Positions 24,878-32,046 of a DNA stretch of 32,046 bases are shown piece after piece. The stretch comes from SYFI01 sp046095485 (GTDB lineage Bacteria; Actinomycetota; Thermoleophilia; Miltoncostaeales; Miltoncostaeaceae), in assembly GCA_046095485.1 (NCBI GenBank), contig JBJTJN010000029.1:1-32046 (forward strand). The letters are read 5' to 3'. Position 1 is the first letter of the stretch. Every line of letters begins with the position of its first letter. The position numbers and the translations under genes are program-made. The notes under the pieces were generated by a model. The model worked only from the letters and a program-made list of their open reading frames with translations, had not been told where the DNA came from and did no database searches.

Positions 24878-27322
24878 ATGAACAGCCCGCGCCCCGTCGT
24901 CCGTCGCATCACCACCGCCCTCGCAGGGGGGGCAATGCTGGCCGGAGGGCTGGTGCTGGCGGCATCCGCTTCGGCCGCCACCGAGACGCCGCAGATCGTC
25001 ATGGTGGAGCCCGACGCCAACCTGTCCGCCATGGTGCGGTCGGAGGAGCGTCGCGGCAATGATGTGGACCAGGTCATCAGGACCATCGGCAAGGGCTTCG
25101 TCGCCGACCTCGACCGCGCCGACATCGCGCGCCTGAAGAGCAACCCCGACGTCATCCTCGTTGAGCCCGACCGCCCGGTGCAGCTCATCGGCGGCGTCAC
25201 GGCGGCGCAGGCCGGCACGCAGGACGACAGCACGCCGCCCCCGTGGAAGACGCAGGCGGCCACCAACGACCCATTCGCCGGCGCCCAGGTGATCACCGGC
25301 ACCAGCGGCACCGTGGCAGGCACCACCGTCGGCGCATCGCGCGAGACCGGCGAGCCGGCGCACGGCGGGGCCGGCGCGAGCGCGTCGGTCTGGTACCGCT
25401 GGACGGCGCCGTCGGATGGCACGCTCACCGTCACCACCCAGGGCTCGTCGTTCGACACCCTGCTGGGCGCCTACACCGGGACCACCGTGTCGGGACTCTC
25501 CACCCGAGCGGCCAACGACGACGTGACCGGTGGCGTGTGGAGCCGCGTGGAGTTCTCCGTCACCTCGGGCACCACCTACTACCTGGCCGTGGACGGCTAC
25601 GGCGGCTGGAAGGGCGCCACGGTGCTCAACTGGTCGATGACCGGCACCGCCCCGGCGCCCACCGTGCCCAACGATCTCTTCGCCGACGCGCAGGAGATCT
25701 CCGGCGCGAGTGGATCGGTGACCGGCTCCACCATCGGTGCGAAGCGCGAGGCCGGCGAGCCCGACCACGGCGCCACCAGCGGGCGGGCATCCACCTGGTA
25801 CCGCTGGACGGCCCCGTCCACCGGCACCCTGCGCCTCTCCACCCGGGGCTCGGCCTTCGACACCCTTCTCGGCGCCTACACGGGCACCAGCGTCACCGGC
25901 CTGAGCCAGCTCGGCGCCAACGACGACGCCCCGGGCGGCCTCTGGAGCGAGGTGGCGATCCCCGTCACCGAGGGCACCACCTATCGCATCGCCGTTGACG
26001 GCTGGGGCGGAAACAGCGGCGCCACCACGCTGGCGTGGTCGGTCTCGGCCAGCGCCCCGGCACCGACGCCGACGCCCACCCCGACGCCCACGCCGGCTCC
26101 GGCCCCGAACCCGGGCGGCACCGACCGCGCCGCGGCCTCGTGGGGGCTTGACCGCATCGACCAGGCCGCCCTGCCGCTCAACGGGCGCATCACCACGTCG
26201 CAGAATGGCTCGGGCGTCACCGCCTACGTCATCGACACCGGCGTGAGGCCCGACCACCAGGACTTCGGCGGCCGGGTCACGAGCGGTTACTCATCCATCA
26301 GCGACGGCAACGGCAGCAACGACTGCAATGGCCACGGCACGCACGTGGCGGGCACGGTGGCCGGCGGCGCCTACGGGGTTGCGCCCTCCGCCACCATCGT
26401 GCCGGTGCGCGTGCTCTCGTGCTTGGGCTCCGGATCGACCTCGGGCGTGATCGCCGGAATCCAGTACGCCGTGCAGCACCACCAGGCCGGTACCCCGGCC
26501 GTGGCCAACATGAGCCTCGGCGGCGGCTACTCGGCGGCGCTCAACGCGGCGGTGGCCGCGGCCGTGGCCGACGGCATCACCTTCGCGGTGGCCGCCGGCA
26601 ACTCGACCGACAACGCGTGCTCGTACTCGCCGGCATCCGAGCCCACCGCCATCACCGTGGGGTCCACCACGTCGTCCGACAGCCGCTCGTACTTCTCGAA
26701 CTGGGGCTCGTGCCTGGACGTCTTCGCACCCGGCTCGGGCATCACCTCGGCCTGGTACACGTCGCCCACGGCAACCAACACCATCTCGGGCACCTCCATG
26801 GCCGCACCGCACGTGGCCGGCGCCGCGGCGCTGCTGCTCTCCGCGCAGCCGTCGGCCACCCCGGCCGCGGTGCGCAACGCCATGGTGCAGGGCGGCACGC
26901 AGAACGTGATCAGCGACCCCGCCAGCTCGCCCAACGTGCTGGTGAACGTCTCGTCGGGCGTCACGCCGCCGGCCCCGAGCACTCCGGCACAGGACACCAC
27001 GCCGGGCAACGCACCGCGCCCGTCCACTGACGGCCCGCGCGGCGGGGCGCCGCCGGCCACCACGCCGCCGGTCCTTCGTCGCACGGCCGCGCCGCCGGTG
27101 CCCAAGCTCGTGGCTGCCAAGCGCACCAGCGGTGGGCTGGCCCTGAGCATCAGCGGCAAGGGCGTGGGCTACGAGGTGCTGGTCAACGGCAAGCGGGTGG
27201 CGCGTACCACGTCCACCTCGCCGCTCATCCGCACCAAGCTGGCCCGGCCCGGCGCCAGGGTGCGCGTGCGCGCGTACAACTCGGGCGGCATCTCGGCCCC
27301 GTCCAACACGGTGCGCATCTAG
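24878..27322 (+). CDS. Secreted S8 subtilisin-like protease with tandem PPC domains
   Basis: 814 aa. Signal peptide 1-~33 (VVRRITTALAGGAMLAGG...ASASAA), then an I9-type propeptide (~36-105, ending PDVILVEPDRPVQ). Two PPC (pre-peptidase C-terminal) domains follow at ~128-258 and ~264-390 (NDPFAGAQ / NDLFADAQ starts, VWYRWTAP / TWYRWTAP cores), then a Pro-Thr linker and the S8 catalytic domain. Triad: D453 (VIDTGVRPDH), H486 (GHGTHVAG), S640 (GTSMAAPHVAG); oxyanion N575 (AAGNSTDN). The end is a Pro-rich spacer and a small beta domain with Fn3-like look (YEVLVNGKRVA...APSNTVRI). PPC domains normally lie after the protease; here they sit between propeptide and enzyme. Extracellular protein breakdown is expected. 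Confidence 0.94.
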   Translation: MNSPRPVVRRITTALAGGAMLAGGLVLAASASAATETPQIVMVEPDANLSAMVRSEERRGNDVDQVIRTIGKGFVADLDRADIARLKSNPDVILVEPDRPVQLIGGVTAAQAGTQDDSTPPPWKTQAATNDPFAGAQVITGTSGTVAGTTVGASRETGEPAHGGAGASASVWYRWTAPSDGTLTVTTQGSSFDTLLGAYTGTTVSGLSTRAANDDVTGGVWSRVEFSVTSGTTYYLAVDGYGGWKGATVLNWSMTGTAPAPTVPNDLFADAQEISGASGSVTGSTIGAKREAGEPDHGATSGRASTWYRWTAPSTGTLRLSTRGSAFDTLLGAYTGTSVTGLSQLGANDDAPGGLWSEVAIPVTEGTTYRIAVDGWGGNSGATTLAWSVSASAPAPTPTPTPTPTPAPAPNPGGTDRAAASWGLDRIDQAALPLNGRITTSQNGSGVTAYVIDTGVRPDHQDFGGRVTSGYSSISDGNGSNDCNGHGTHVAGTVAGGAYGVAPSATIVPVRVLSCLGSGSTSGVIAGIQYAVQHHQAGTPAVANMSLGGGYSAALNAAVAAAVADGITFAVAAGNSTDNACSYSPASEPTAITVGSTTSSDSRSYFSNWGSCLDVFAPGSGITSAWYTSPTATNTISGTSMAAPHVAGAAALLLSAQPSATPAAVRNAMVQGGTQNVISDPASSPNVLVNVSSGVTPPAPSTPAQDTTPGNAPRPSTDGPRGGAPPATTPPVLRRTAAPPVPKLVAAKRTSGGLALSISGKGVGYEVLVNGKRVARTTSTSPLIRTKLARPGARVRVRAYNSGGISAPSNTVRI
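25261..26046 (+). repeat. Tandem duplication of the PPC domain
   Basis: Two in-frame copies 405 bases apart (TGGTACCGCTGGACGG occurs at 25391 and 25796). The proteins align over their full length with matching motifs such as SFDTLLGAYTGT / AFDTLLGAYTGT, a fairly recent duplication. Confidence 0.8.
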
Positions 27323-27335
27323 CCCAGCAGCGGTG

Positions 27336-27365
27336 CCCACGCTCCCCCTCGGTAAGGGGCGTGGG
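27336..27365 (+). terminator. Strong hairpin after the subtilisin gene
   Basis: CCCACGCTCCCC pairs with GGGGCGTGGG around an eight-base loop, with one bulged T. It starts 14 nt after the protease stop. No T-run follows. It probably ends the protease mRNA and would lie against the GTG 27368, which argues for ATG 27398 as the fucosidase start. Confidence 0.5.
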
Positions 27366-27397
27366 CCGTGGACGGCGCAAACCGGTTGACTCCTCCC

Positions 27398-28885
27398 ATG
27401 TACGACGGAACATGGGATTCGCTGAGCACCCACCAGGTACCCGCCTGGTATGACGACGCCAAGCTGGGCATCTTCCTGCACTGGGGGCTGTACTCGGTGC
27501 CGGGCTGGGCTCCTCAGGTGGCGGACATCCAGCAGCTGCTGCACGACATGGGGCCCAGGGAGATGGTGCGCCAGAACCCCTACGCCGAGTGGTACCTCAA
27601 CACCAGCCGGCTCGAGGGCAGCCCCACCTGGCAGCACCAGCGCGACACCTACGGGCCCGATTCCACGTACGACGACTTCGTCGCGCCGTTCGACCAGGCC
27701 ACGGCCACCGCCGACCTCGACGCCATCGCGGGCATATGCAGCGATGCCGGGGCGCGCTACGTGGTGCTCACCACCAAGCACCACGAGGGCTTCTGCCTGT
27801 GGCCCACGGCGCTCGATCATCCGCGCAAGGGCCGCTACCAGGCAGGGCGCGACCTGGTGGGCGACATGCGCCAGGCGGTGATCGGCGCCGGCATGCGCAT
27901 GGGGCTCTACTACTCGGGCGGCTACGACTGGCCGTACAACGACGCGCTGATCGACAACCCGGCCGACACATCGCTCGCCGTGCCCTACCAGGACGACTAC
28001 GTGGGGTACGCCACGGCCCACGTGCAGGAGCTCATCCACCGCTACGAGCCCTCGGTGCTCTGGAACGACGTCTGCTGGCCGGCGGGCGGAGACCTGCCCG
28101 CGCTGTTCGCCGAGTACTACAACGCCGTTCCCGACGGGGTGATCAACGACCGCTGGCTGGAGCCCACCGCACACCGCGGCGCGGTGAGCGACACCGTCGC
28201 GCGGCTGGGCGGGCTGCTGGTGCAGCACTTCTGGTCGCACATCCCCGACGCCAGCAAGTCACTCACCTTCCCGGCCACCCACCACTACGACTTCCGCACC
28301 CCCGAGTACGCCACCTTCGACGACATCCAGGAGAAGAAGTTCGAGGCCACCCGCGGGGTGGGCCACTCATTCGGCGCCAACCGCAACGAGCGCCCCGAGG
28401 ACATCGTCACCCCCACCGAGCTCGTGCGCATGCTCGTGGACATCGTGTCGAAGAACGGCAACCTGCTGATCGGCATCGGGCCCGACGAGCACGGGCGCAT
28501 CCCCGACATCCAGCAGGCCCCGCTGCGCGGCCTGGGCGACTGGATGCGCGTGAACGGCGAGGCGATCTACGGCACCCGCCCCTGGGACATCGCCCAGGCC
28601 ACCACCACCGAGGGCGCCGGCGTGCGATTCACGCAGAAGGACGGCCAGGTGTACGCCGCGGTGCTCGACATGCCCGAGCCGGCGTTCGGCATCCGCGGCG
28701 TTGACGCCACGGGGGTCACCGAGGTGCGCCTGCTGGGCATCGACGAGCCGGTGGAGTGGTCGGTTGACGATGGAATGCTGAGGGTGAGGCTTCCCGAGCG
28801 GCTGCCGGCATCGCCTGCGCACGTGCTGGCGCTGGGCACCGGCGCGCGCCCCGCGGCCCAGGCCCAGGCCCAGCCGACCGCCTGA
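27398..28885 (+). CDS. GH29 alpha-L-fucosidase
   Basis: 495 aa from ATG 27398; GTG 27368 would add 10 residues. GH29 marks: WYDDAKLGIFLHWGLYSVP at the start of the barrel, RYVVLTTKHHEGFCLW with the HH pair that contacts fucose, GLYYSGGYDW, and VLWNDVCWP with nucleophile D224. NLLIGIGPDEHGRIP closes the catalytic domain, followed by a small beta domain. The acid/base glutamate cannot be fixed by eye (E303 in TPEY is a candidate). No signal peptide, so it probably acts on imported fucosylated oligosaccharides in the cytoplasm. TGA stop is joined directly to the stop of the convergent membrane gene (TGATCA). Confidence 0.93.
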   Translation: MYDGTWDSLSTHQVPAWYDDAKLGIFLHWGLYSVPGWAPQVADIQQLLHDMGPREMVRQNPYAEWYLNTSRLEGSPTWQHQRDTYGPDSTYDDFVAPFDQATATADLDAIAGICSDAGARYVVLTTKHHEGFCLWPTALDHPRKGRYQAGRDLVGDMRQAVIGAGMRMGLYYSGGYDWPYNDALIDNPADTSLAVPYQDDYVGYATAHVQELIHRYEPSVLWNDVCWPAGGDLPALFAEYYNAVPDGVINDRWLEPTAHRGAVSDTVARLGGLLVQHFWSHIPDASKSLTFPATHHYDFRTPEYATFDDIQEKKFEATRGVGHSFGANRNERPEDIVTPTELVRMLVDIVSKNGNLLIGIGPDEHGRIPDIQQAPLRGLGDWMRVNGEAIYGTRPWDIAQATTTEGAGVRFTQKDGQVYAAVLDMPEPAFGIRGVDATGVTEVRLLGIDEPVEWSVDDGMLRVRLPERLPASPAHVLALGTGARPAAQAQAQPTA

Positions 28886-30043
28886 TCAGAGCCCGGTGGG
28901 TGGCACGCGCAGGTGGTGCCCGGCGTCGCGCCGACCGCCCTCGGCGCGGATCGCCAGCCGCAGGGCCAGCAGCAGCAGGATGTCGATGACCAGGCCGGCG
29001 AGGGCCGTTGTGGGCTGCCGGTAGAAGGCGAACACCTCGCCGATGAGGATGTCCACCAGCACCGCGCGCTCGAACCACGCATAGGCGGCCACGCGCGAGC
29101 GGCGCAGGGCGAGCAGCCCGACGATCACCAGCACCGCCGCCACCAGGGCCGCCACGGCCTGGATCCAGTCGGGCACGGTGATCTCGCCCGGGTGGGCCAC
29201 GGCGAAGCCAGCGGCCACCAATGAGGTGATGGCGCTGAGCGCGAAGACGGTGATGAGCGCCGGCGCGAACCAGCGCTTCGCCGCGAGGCGCGCGTACCCG
29301 CGGTAGGCGCGCAGGCGCAGGCGCTGCCACCGGGTGGGTGGCGCCGTGAGCGTGGCATCCGCGCGCTGCACCGCCGCGCGCATCACCGGCACGAGCGGGT
29401 CGTGCTGGTCGGCGATGCGCAGCAGCGCCAGGCACTCACGGCGGGCATCCGCAGCGGCCGCGTCGGTGACGGCCTGGTCATACAGCCACATGGCGTTGGC
29501 CAGGGCGGTGCGCGGGTCCACCGTGATGCGCCGGCGCACCACCGCCAGCACCAGCGCGATGGCCACGAAGATCACGTAGATCATCGCGATGGCCGGCTCA
29601 AAGAAGTAGTTGACGTCCGATGTGACGAACTTGCCGATCTCGTCGATGAAGAAGCCGAACCCCACGCCCGCCACGAAGGCGCCCAGTCGCAGCGCGGGCC
29701 GGCCCAGCCGCAGCAGCATGGTGAAGATGCCCACGAGCATCAGCAGGCCGCCCCACAGCACGTGGGCGATGTGTAGGCCGCTGCCCCCCAGCTGGGGGTA
29801 TCCGGTGGCCGACAGGTAGGCGCGGATGATGATGACCGTGACCACCGCCGACACCAGGAAGGTCTCGGCGAGGGGCACGCCGTCCACCCGCGACAGCATG
29901 AACTGCCGCCGCACCTGCCGGGCACCGGTCGCCAGGGGCGCGGCGGGGCCGGAGGGCACAGCGGAGCCCGAGGGCTCGGTGGGTCCGGTCGGGCCGGAGG
30001 GCCCGGTGGGTCCGGGCGCAGCGCCAGGGGGTGGATCGGCCAT
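28886..30043 (-). CDS. Multi-pass membrane protein with collagen-like N-terminus
   Basis: 385 aa. The first ~40 residues are Gly-Pro rich (GPTGPSGPTGPTEPSG), then at least six hydrophobic helices (ETFLVSAVVTVIIIRAYL, IAHVLWGGLLMLVGIF, LGAFVAGVGFGFFIDEIG, IYVIFVAIALVLAVV, ALITVFALSAITSLVAAG, WIQAVAALVAAVLVIVGLL and a last one), with a soluble ~90-residue helical loop after the fourth. The text GFFIDEIGKFVTSDVNYFF is a recurring motif in uncharacterised bacterial membrane proteins. No enzyme signature seen; function unknown. ATG 30043 follows a TAGGCT box by 6 nt. Confidence 0.82.
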   Translation of the reverse strand: MADPPPGAAPGPTGPSGPTGPTEPSGSAVPSGPAAPLATGARQVRRQFMLSRVDGVPLAETFLVSAVVTVIIIRAYLSATGYPQLGGSGLHIAHVLWGGLLMLVGIFTMLLRLGRPALRLGAFVAGVGFGFFIDEIGKFVTSDVNYFFEPAIAMIYVIFVAIALVLAVVRRRITVDPRTALANAMWLYDQAVTDAAAADARRECLALLRIADQHDPLVPVMRAAVQRADATLTAPPTRWQRLRLRAYRGYARLAAKRWFAPALITVFALSAITSLVAAGFAVAHPGEITVPDWIQAVAALVAAVLVIVGLLALRRSRVAAYAWFERAVLVDILIGEVFAFYRQPTTALAGLVIDILLLLALRLAIRAEGGRRDAGHHLRVPPTGL

Positions 30044-30049
30044 GGGGCC

Positions 30050-30055
30050 AGCCTA
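30050..30055 (-). promoter_or_regulatory. -10 box TAGGCT for the membrane protein gene
   Basis: TAGGCT ends 6 nt before ATG 30043, leaderless arrangement. Confidence 0.5.
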
Positions 30056-30070
30056 CGCGCGGGCGAGGAA

Positions 30071-30094
30071 GCGCTTGTCCCATCACGCAAGCGC
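30071..30094. promoter_or_regulatory. Inverted repeat GCGCTTG-N10-CAAGCGC
   Basis: Perfect 7-bp arms. It covers the expected -35 area of the minus-strand membrane gene and could be an operator. Confidence 0.4.
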
Positions 30095-30137
30095 GGTGGT
30101 TGCACCAGAACATGCGGCGTCGTCCCGAACCCCGTGC

Positions 30138-30180
30138 GGTACATCCGTACCACCCGCTCACAAATCCCTCATCCGGGATT
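30138..30180 (+). promoter_or_regulatory. Two palindromes upstream of the cellulase (candidate operators)
   Basis: GGTAC-ATCC-GTACC at 30138-30151 and AATCCC-TCATCC-GGGATT at 30163-30180 precede the cellulase by 46-88 bp. Cellulase genes of actinobacteria are often controlled by LacI-type repressors at such palindromes, but neither matches a consensus I can name. AGATC-G-GATCT at 30211-30221 is a third, nearer one. No TANNNT box at the usual distance and no ribosome site were found for the cellulase. Confidence 0.35.
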
Positions 30181-30225
30181 CCGATCGTGTGTGGCGTGCA
30201 AACCACCGACAGATCGGATCTCCCA

Positions 30226-32046
30226 ATGTCCCCTTCCGCTTCCCGCAACGTGCGCCGCCTGGCCATCGGCCTCGCGTGCGCGGGCACGCTCGCCGTGGTG
30301 TCCGGCGCCAGTGCCGTCAGCGGACCCCTGCAGACCAATGGATCGCGCATCGTCAACGCCGCCGGCAACGAGGTGGTGCTGCAGGGCGTGAACTGGTTCG
30401 GCCTCGAGACGGCCAACCACGCCCCGCACGGCCTGTGGACCCGCGACTACCGCGACATGCTCGCGCAGATCAAGGCGCAGGGCTTCAACGTCATCCGCCT
30501 GCCGTTCTCGCTGCAGGCGCTGAAGTCGACCACCACATCGGGCATCGACTACTCCGGTGGCCGCAACGCCGCGCTGCAGGGCAAGACGCCGCTGCAGGTG
30601 ATGGACGAGATCATCGCCGAGGCGGGCAGGCAGGGGCTCGGGATCATCCTCGACAACCACTCGGGCGCCGACGACAGCTTCATGTCGCCGCTCTGGTACG
30701 GCACCGGCGGGTTCACCGAGGACGACTGGGTGGCCACGTGGGAGATGCTGGCCGGCCGCTACGCGGGCAACCGCACCGTGCTGGGCGCCGACCTGAAGAA
30801 CGAGCCCCACGGCGAGGCCACGTGGGGCACCGGCCAGGCCAACGACTGGCGACGCGCGGCCGAGCGGGCCGGCAACGCCGTGCTGGCCAAGGCGCCGTCA
30901 TGGCTCATCGTGGTGGAGGGCATCGAGGGCCCGGTGGCCGGCGGGCAGCAGCTCGACCGCCACTGGTGGGGCGGCAACCTGGAGGGCGTGCGCAACAACC
31001 CCGTGCGCCTCTCGGTGCCGAACCGCGTGGTGTATTCGCCGCACGAGTACGGCCCGGGCGTGTTCGCGCAGCCGTGGTTCAGCAGCCCGGACATGGCGAA
31101 CATCCTCGCCGACCGGTGGCAGAAGGGCTTCGGGTACATCCACGAGTCGGGCACGGCGCCGATACTCGTGGGCGAGTTCGGCGCCAAGAACGTAGGCACC
31201 GACACCGTGGAGGGCCGGTGGATCCGCCAGTTCGCCGACTACATGAGCCGCAAGGGCATGAGCTGGACCTTCTGGGCCTGGAACCCCAACTCGGGCGACA
31301 CCGGCGGCGTGCTGCAGGACGACTGGCAGACCGTCAACCCGGCCAAGATGGCCCTGCTGACGTCGCTCATCAACCGCCAGCCCATCAACTACGCGCCGGG
31401 CGGGGCGACGCCCACGCCAACCCCGACCCCGACACCCACGCCCACACCGACTCCGACTCCGACTCCGACGCCGACTCCTACGCCCGCGCCGGGCACGGGC
31501 ACCGGCACGCCGACGGTGCGCGTGGCCGTGGACAGCCAGTGGGCCGGCGGCTGGTGCGGCAAGTTCGTGGTGTCGAACCCCGGCAGCACGGTCATCACGC
31601 CCACCGCGATCGCCTTCACCCTGCCCACGGGGGCATCGGTGACCAGCACCTGGAACGGCACGGTGTCGGGCACTGGGACCGGTCGCTCGATCGCCCTGCC
31701 GTCGTGGGCTCGCGTGCCCGCGGGCGGCACGTACCAGGACACCGGGCTCTGCGTGCAGGGCTCCGGGTCGCTCAGCGCCGTGACGGTGAGCATCGCCGGG
31801 GCGGTGGCGCCGAGCCCCGCGCCCACTCCCACTCCCACGCCAACCCCCGTGCCAGGCACCGGACCGGTGCCAGGCACGCCCTCGCCCACGCCCACCCCGA
31901 CGCCCGCACCGGCTCCGGCTCCGGTGACGGGATCGCTGGCGGTGTCGGTGGTGCGGGATTCCACGTGGGAGACCGGCCTGTGCCGCAGCTTCACGGTGCG
32001 CAACACCGGCACCACGCAGGTGTCGGGATGGCGACTGGCCTTCACC
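30226..32046 (+). CDS. Secreted GH5 cellulase with CBM2-like modules (3' end beyond window)
   Basis: 607 codons visible. Signal peptide 1-30 (NVRRLAIGLACAGTLAVVSGASA). GH5 domain ~31-385: VLQGVNWFGLE at the barrel start, GFNVIRLPFS, GIILDNHSG, acid/base E193 in DLKNEPHG, SPHEYGPGV and nucleophile E317 in LVGEFGAK, then SWTFWAWNPNSGDTGG. This resembles endoglucanase-type GH5. A long Pro-Thr linker leads to a CBM2-like domain (~427-525; Trp-rich, two Cys: WAGGWCGKFVVSN ... DTGLCVQG), a second Pro-Thr linker, and the start of another CBM2-like domain (STWETGLCRSFTVRNTG). Expected to bind and cut cellulose or related beta-glucans outside the cell. Confidence 0.92.
   Translation, partial: MSPSASRNVRRLAIGLACAGTLAVVSGASAVSGPLQTNGSRIVNAAGNEVVLQGVNWFGLETANHAPHGLWTRDYRDMLAQIKAQGFNVIRLPFSLQALKSTTTSGIDYSGGRNAALQGKTPLQVMDEIIAEAGRQGLGIILDNHSGADDSFMSPLWYGTGGFTEDDWVATWEMLAGRYAGNRTVLGADLKNEPHGEATWGTGQANDWRRAAERAGNAVLAKAPSWLIVVEGIEGPVAGGQQLDRHWWGGNLEGVRNNPVRLSVPNRVVYSPHEYGPGVFAQPWFSSPDMANILADRWQKGFGYIHESGTAPILVGEFGAKNVGTDTVEGRWIRQFADYMSRKGMSWTFWAWNPNSGDTGGVLQDDWQTVNPAKMALLTSLINRQPINYAPGGATPTPTPTPTPTPTPTPTPTPTPTPTPAPGTGTGTPTVRVAVDSQWAGGWCGKFVVSNPGSTVITPTAIAFTLPTGASVTSTWNGTVSGTGTGRSIALPSWARVPAGGTYQDTGLCVQGSGSLSAVTVSIAGAVAPSPAPTPTPTPTPVPGTGPVPGTPSPTPTPTPAPAPAPVTGSLAVSVVRDSTWETGLCRSFTVRNTGTTQVSGWRLAFT
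31404..31494 (+). repeat. Pro-Thr coding minisatellite in the cellulase linker
   Basis: Six-base units CCNACN repeated about 15 times, encoding PTPTPT. A similar, shorter run is at 31822-31854, and another in the subtilisin linker at 26062-26100. Confidence 0.75.

Noticed and set aside
24785..26257. Upstream extension of the small membrane protein frame to 550 codons
   Set aside because: Only the last 59 residues look like protein and have a promoter; the rest lies antisense to the subtilisin gene.
26291..28240. 649-codon minus-strand frame opposite subtilisin and fucosidase
   Set aside because: Shadow frame; both plus-strand genes have full catalytic motifs.

Overview
The window is very GC-rich, unbroken bacterial chromosome with dense, short-spaced genes. 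CarD-type RNA polymerase regulator, an F420-type luciferase-like oxidoreductase domain, a LytR C-terminal-domain protein and many promoters of TANNNT type placed 6-9 nt before start codons (leaderless transcripts) all point to an actinobacterium. A deep lineage such as Thermoleophilia is a reasonable guess, but nothing here fixes the taxonomy. I saw no rRNA, tRNA, CRISPR array, transposase, prophage or plasmid genes.

Layout. (1) 1-8877, minus strand: the first 2959 codons of one giant secreted protein that runs off the left edge. It has four copies of a ~525-residue unit (Ig-like 'tunnel' domain, seven-bladed lactonase-like propeller, bacterial Ig-like domain), then Fn3 and a glycine-rich start of a further domain. 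(2) 9007-13975, minus: a tightly coupled operon HtrA-like protease, MoxR ATPase, DUF58, VWA, VWA (Bat/aerotolerance-like). (3) 14061-16909, minus: an SF2 helicase with a poly-arginine tail, coupled to a 91-aa coiled-coil protein. (4) 17134-20237, plus: a membrane-anchored LytR_C protein coupled to an 838-aa fusion of a luciferase-like monooxygenase with an acyl-CoA-synthetase-type adenylating enzyme. The linker between the two is built from palindromic repeat DNA. (5) 20234-22653: a HAD-IIA phosphatase (minus), then a universal stress protein, UppP and a small charged protein (plus). (6) 22799-24784: CarD with a histone-H1-like tail, convergent with a small membrane protein plus YaaA. (7) 24878-32046: a secreted subtilisin with two PPC domains, a GH29 alpha-L-fucosidase, a convergent multi-pass membrane protein, and a secreted GH5 cellulase with CBM2-like domains cut by the right edge.

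How the genes fit together. The two ends are rich in cell-surface and secreted functions (giant propeller protein, subtilisin, GH29, GH5-CBM2), suggesting life on polysaccharide or other complex organic matter. The middle is mostly housekeeping and stress functions (UppP for cell-wall lipid recycling, CarD, USP, YaaA, the Bat-like operon). The points I consider most worth a second look are the giant quadruple-propeller protein, the monooxygenase-ligase fusion with its repeat-derived linker, the H1-tailed CarD, and the systematic leaderless promoter architecture.
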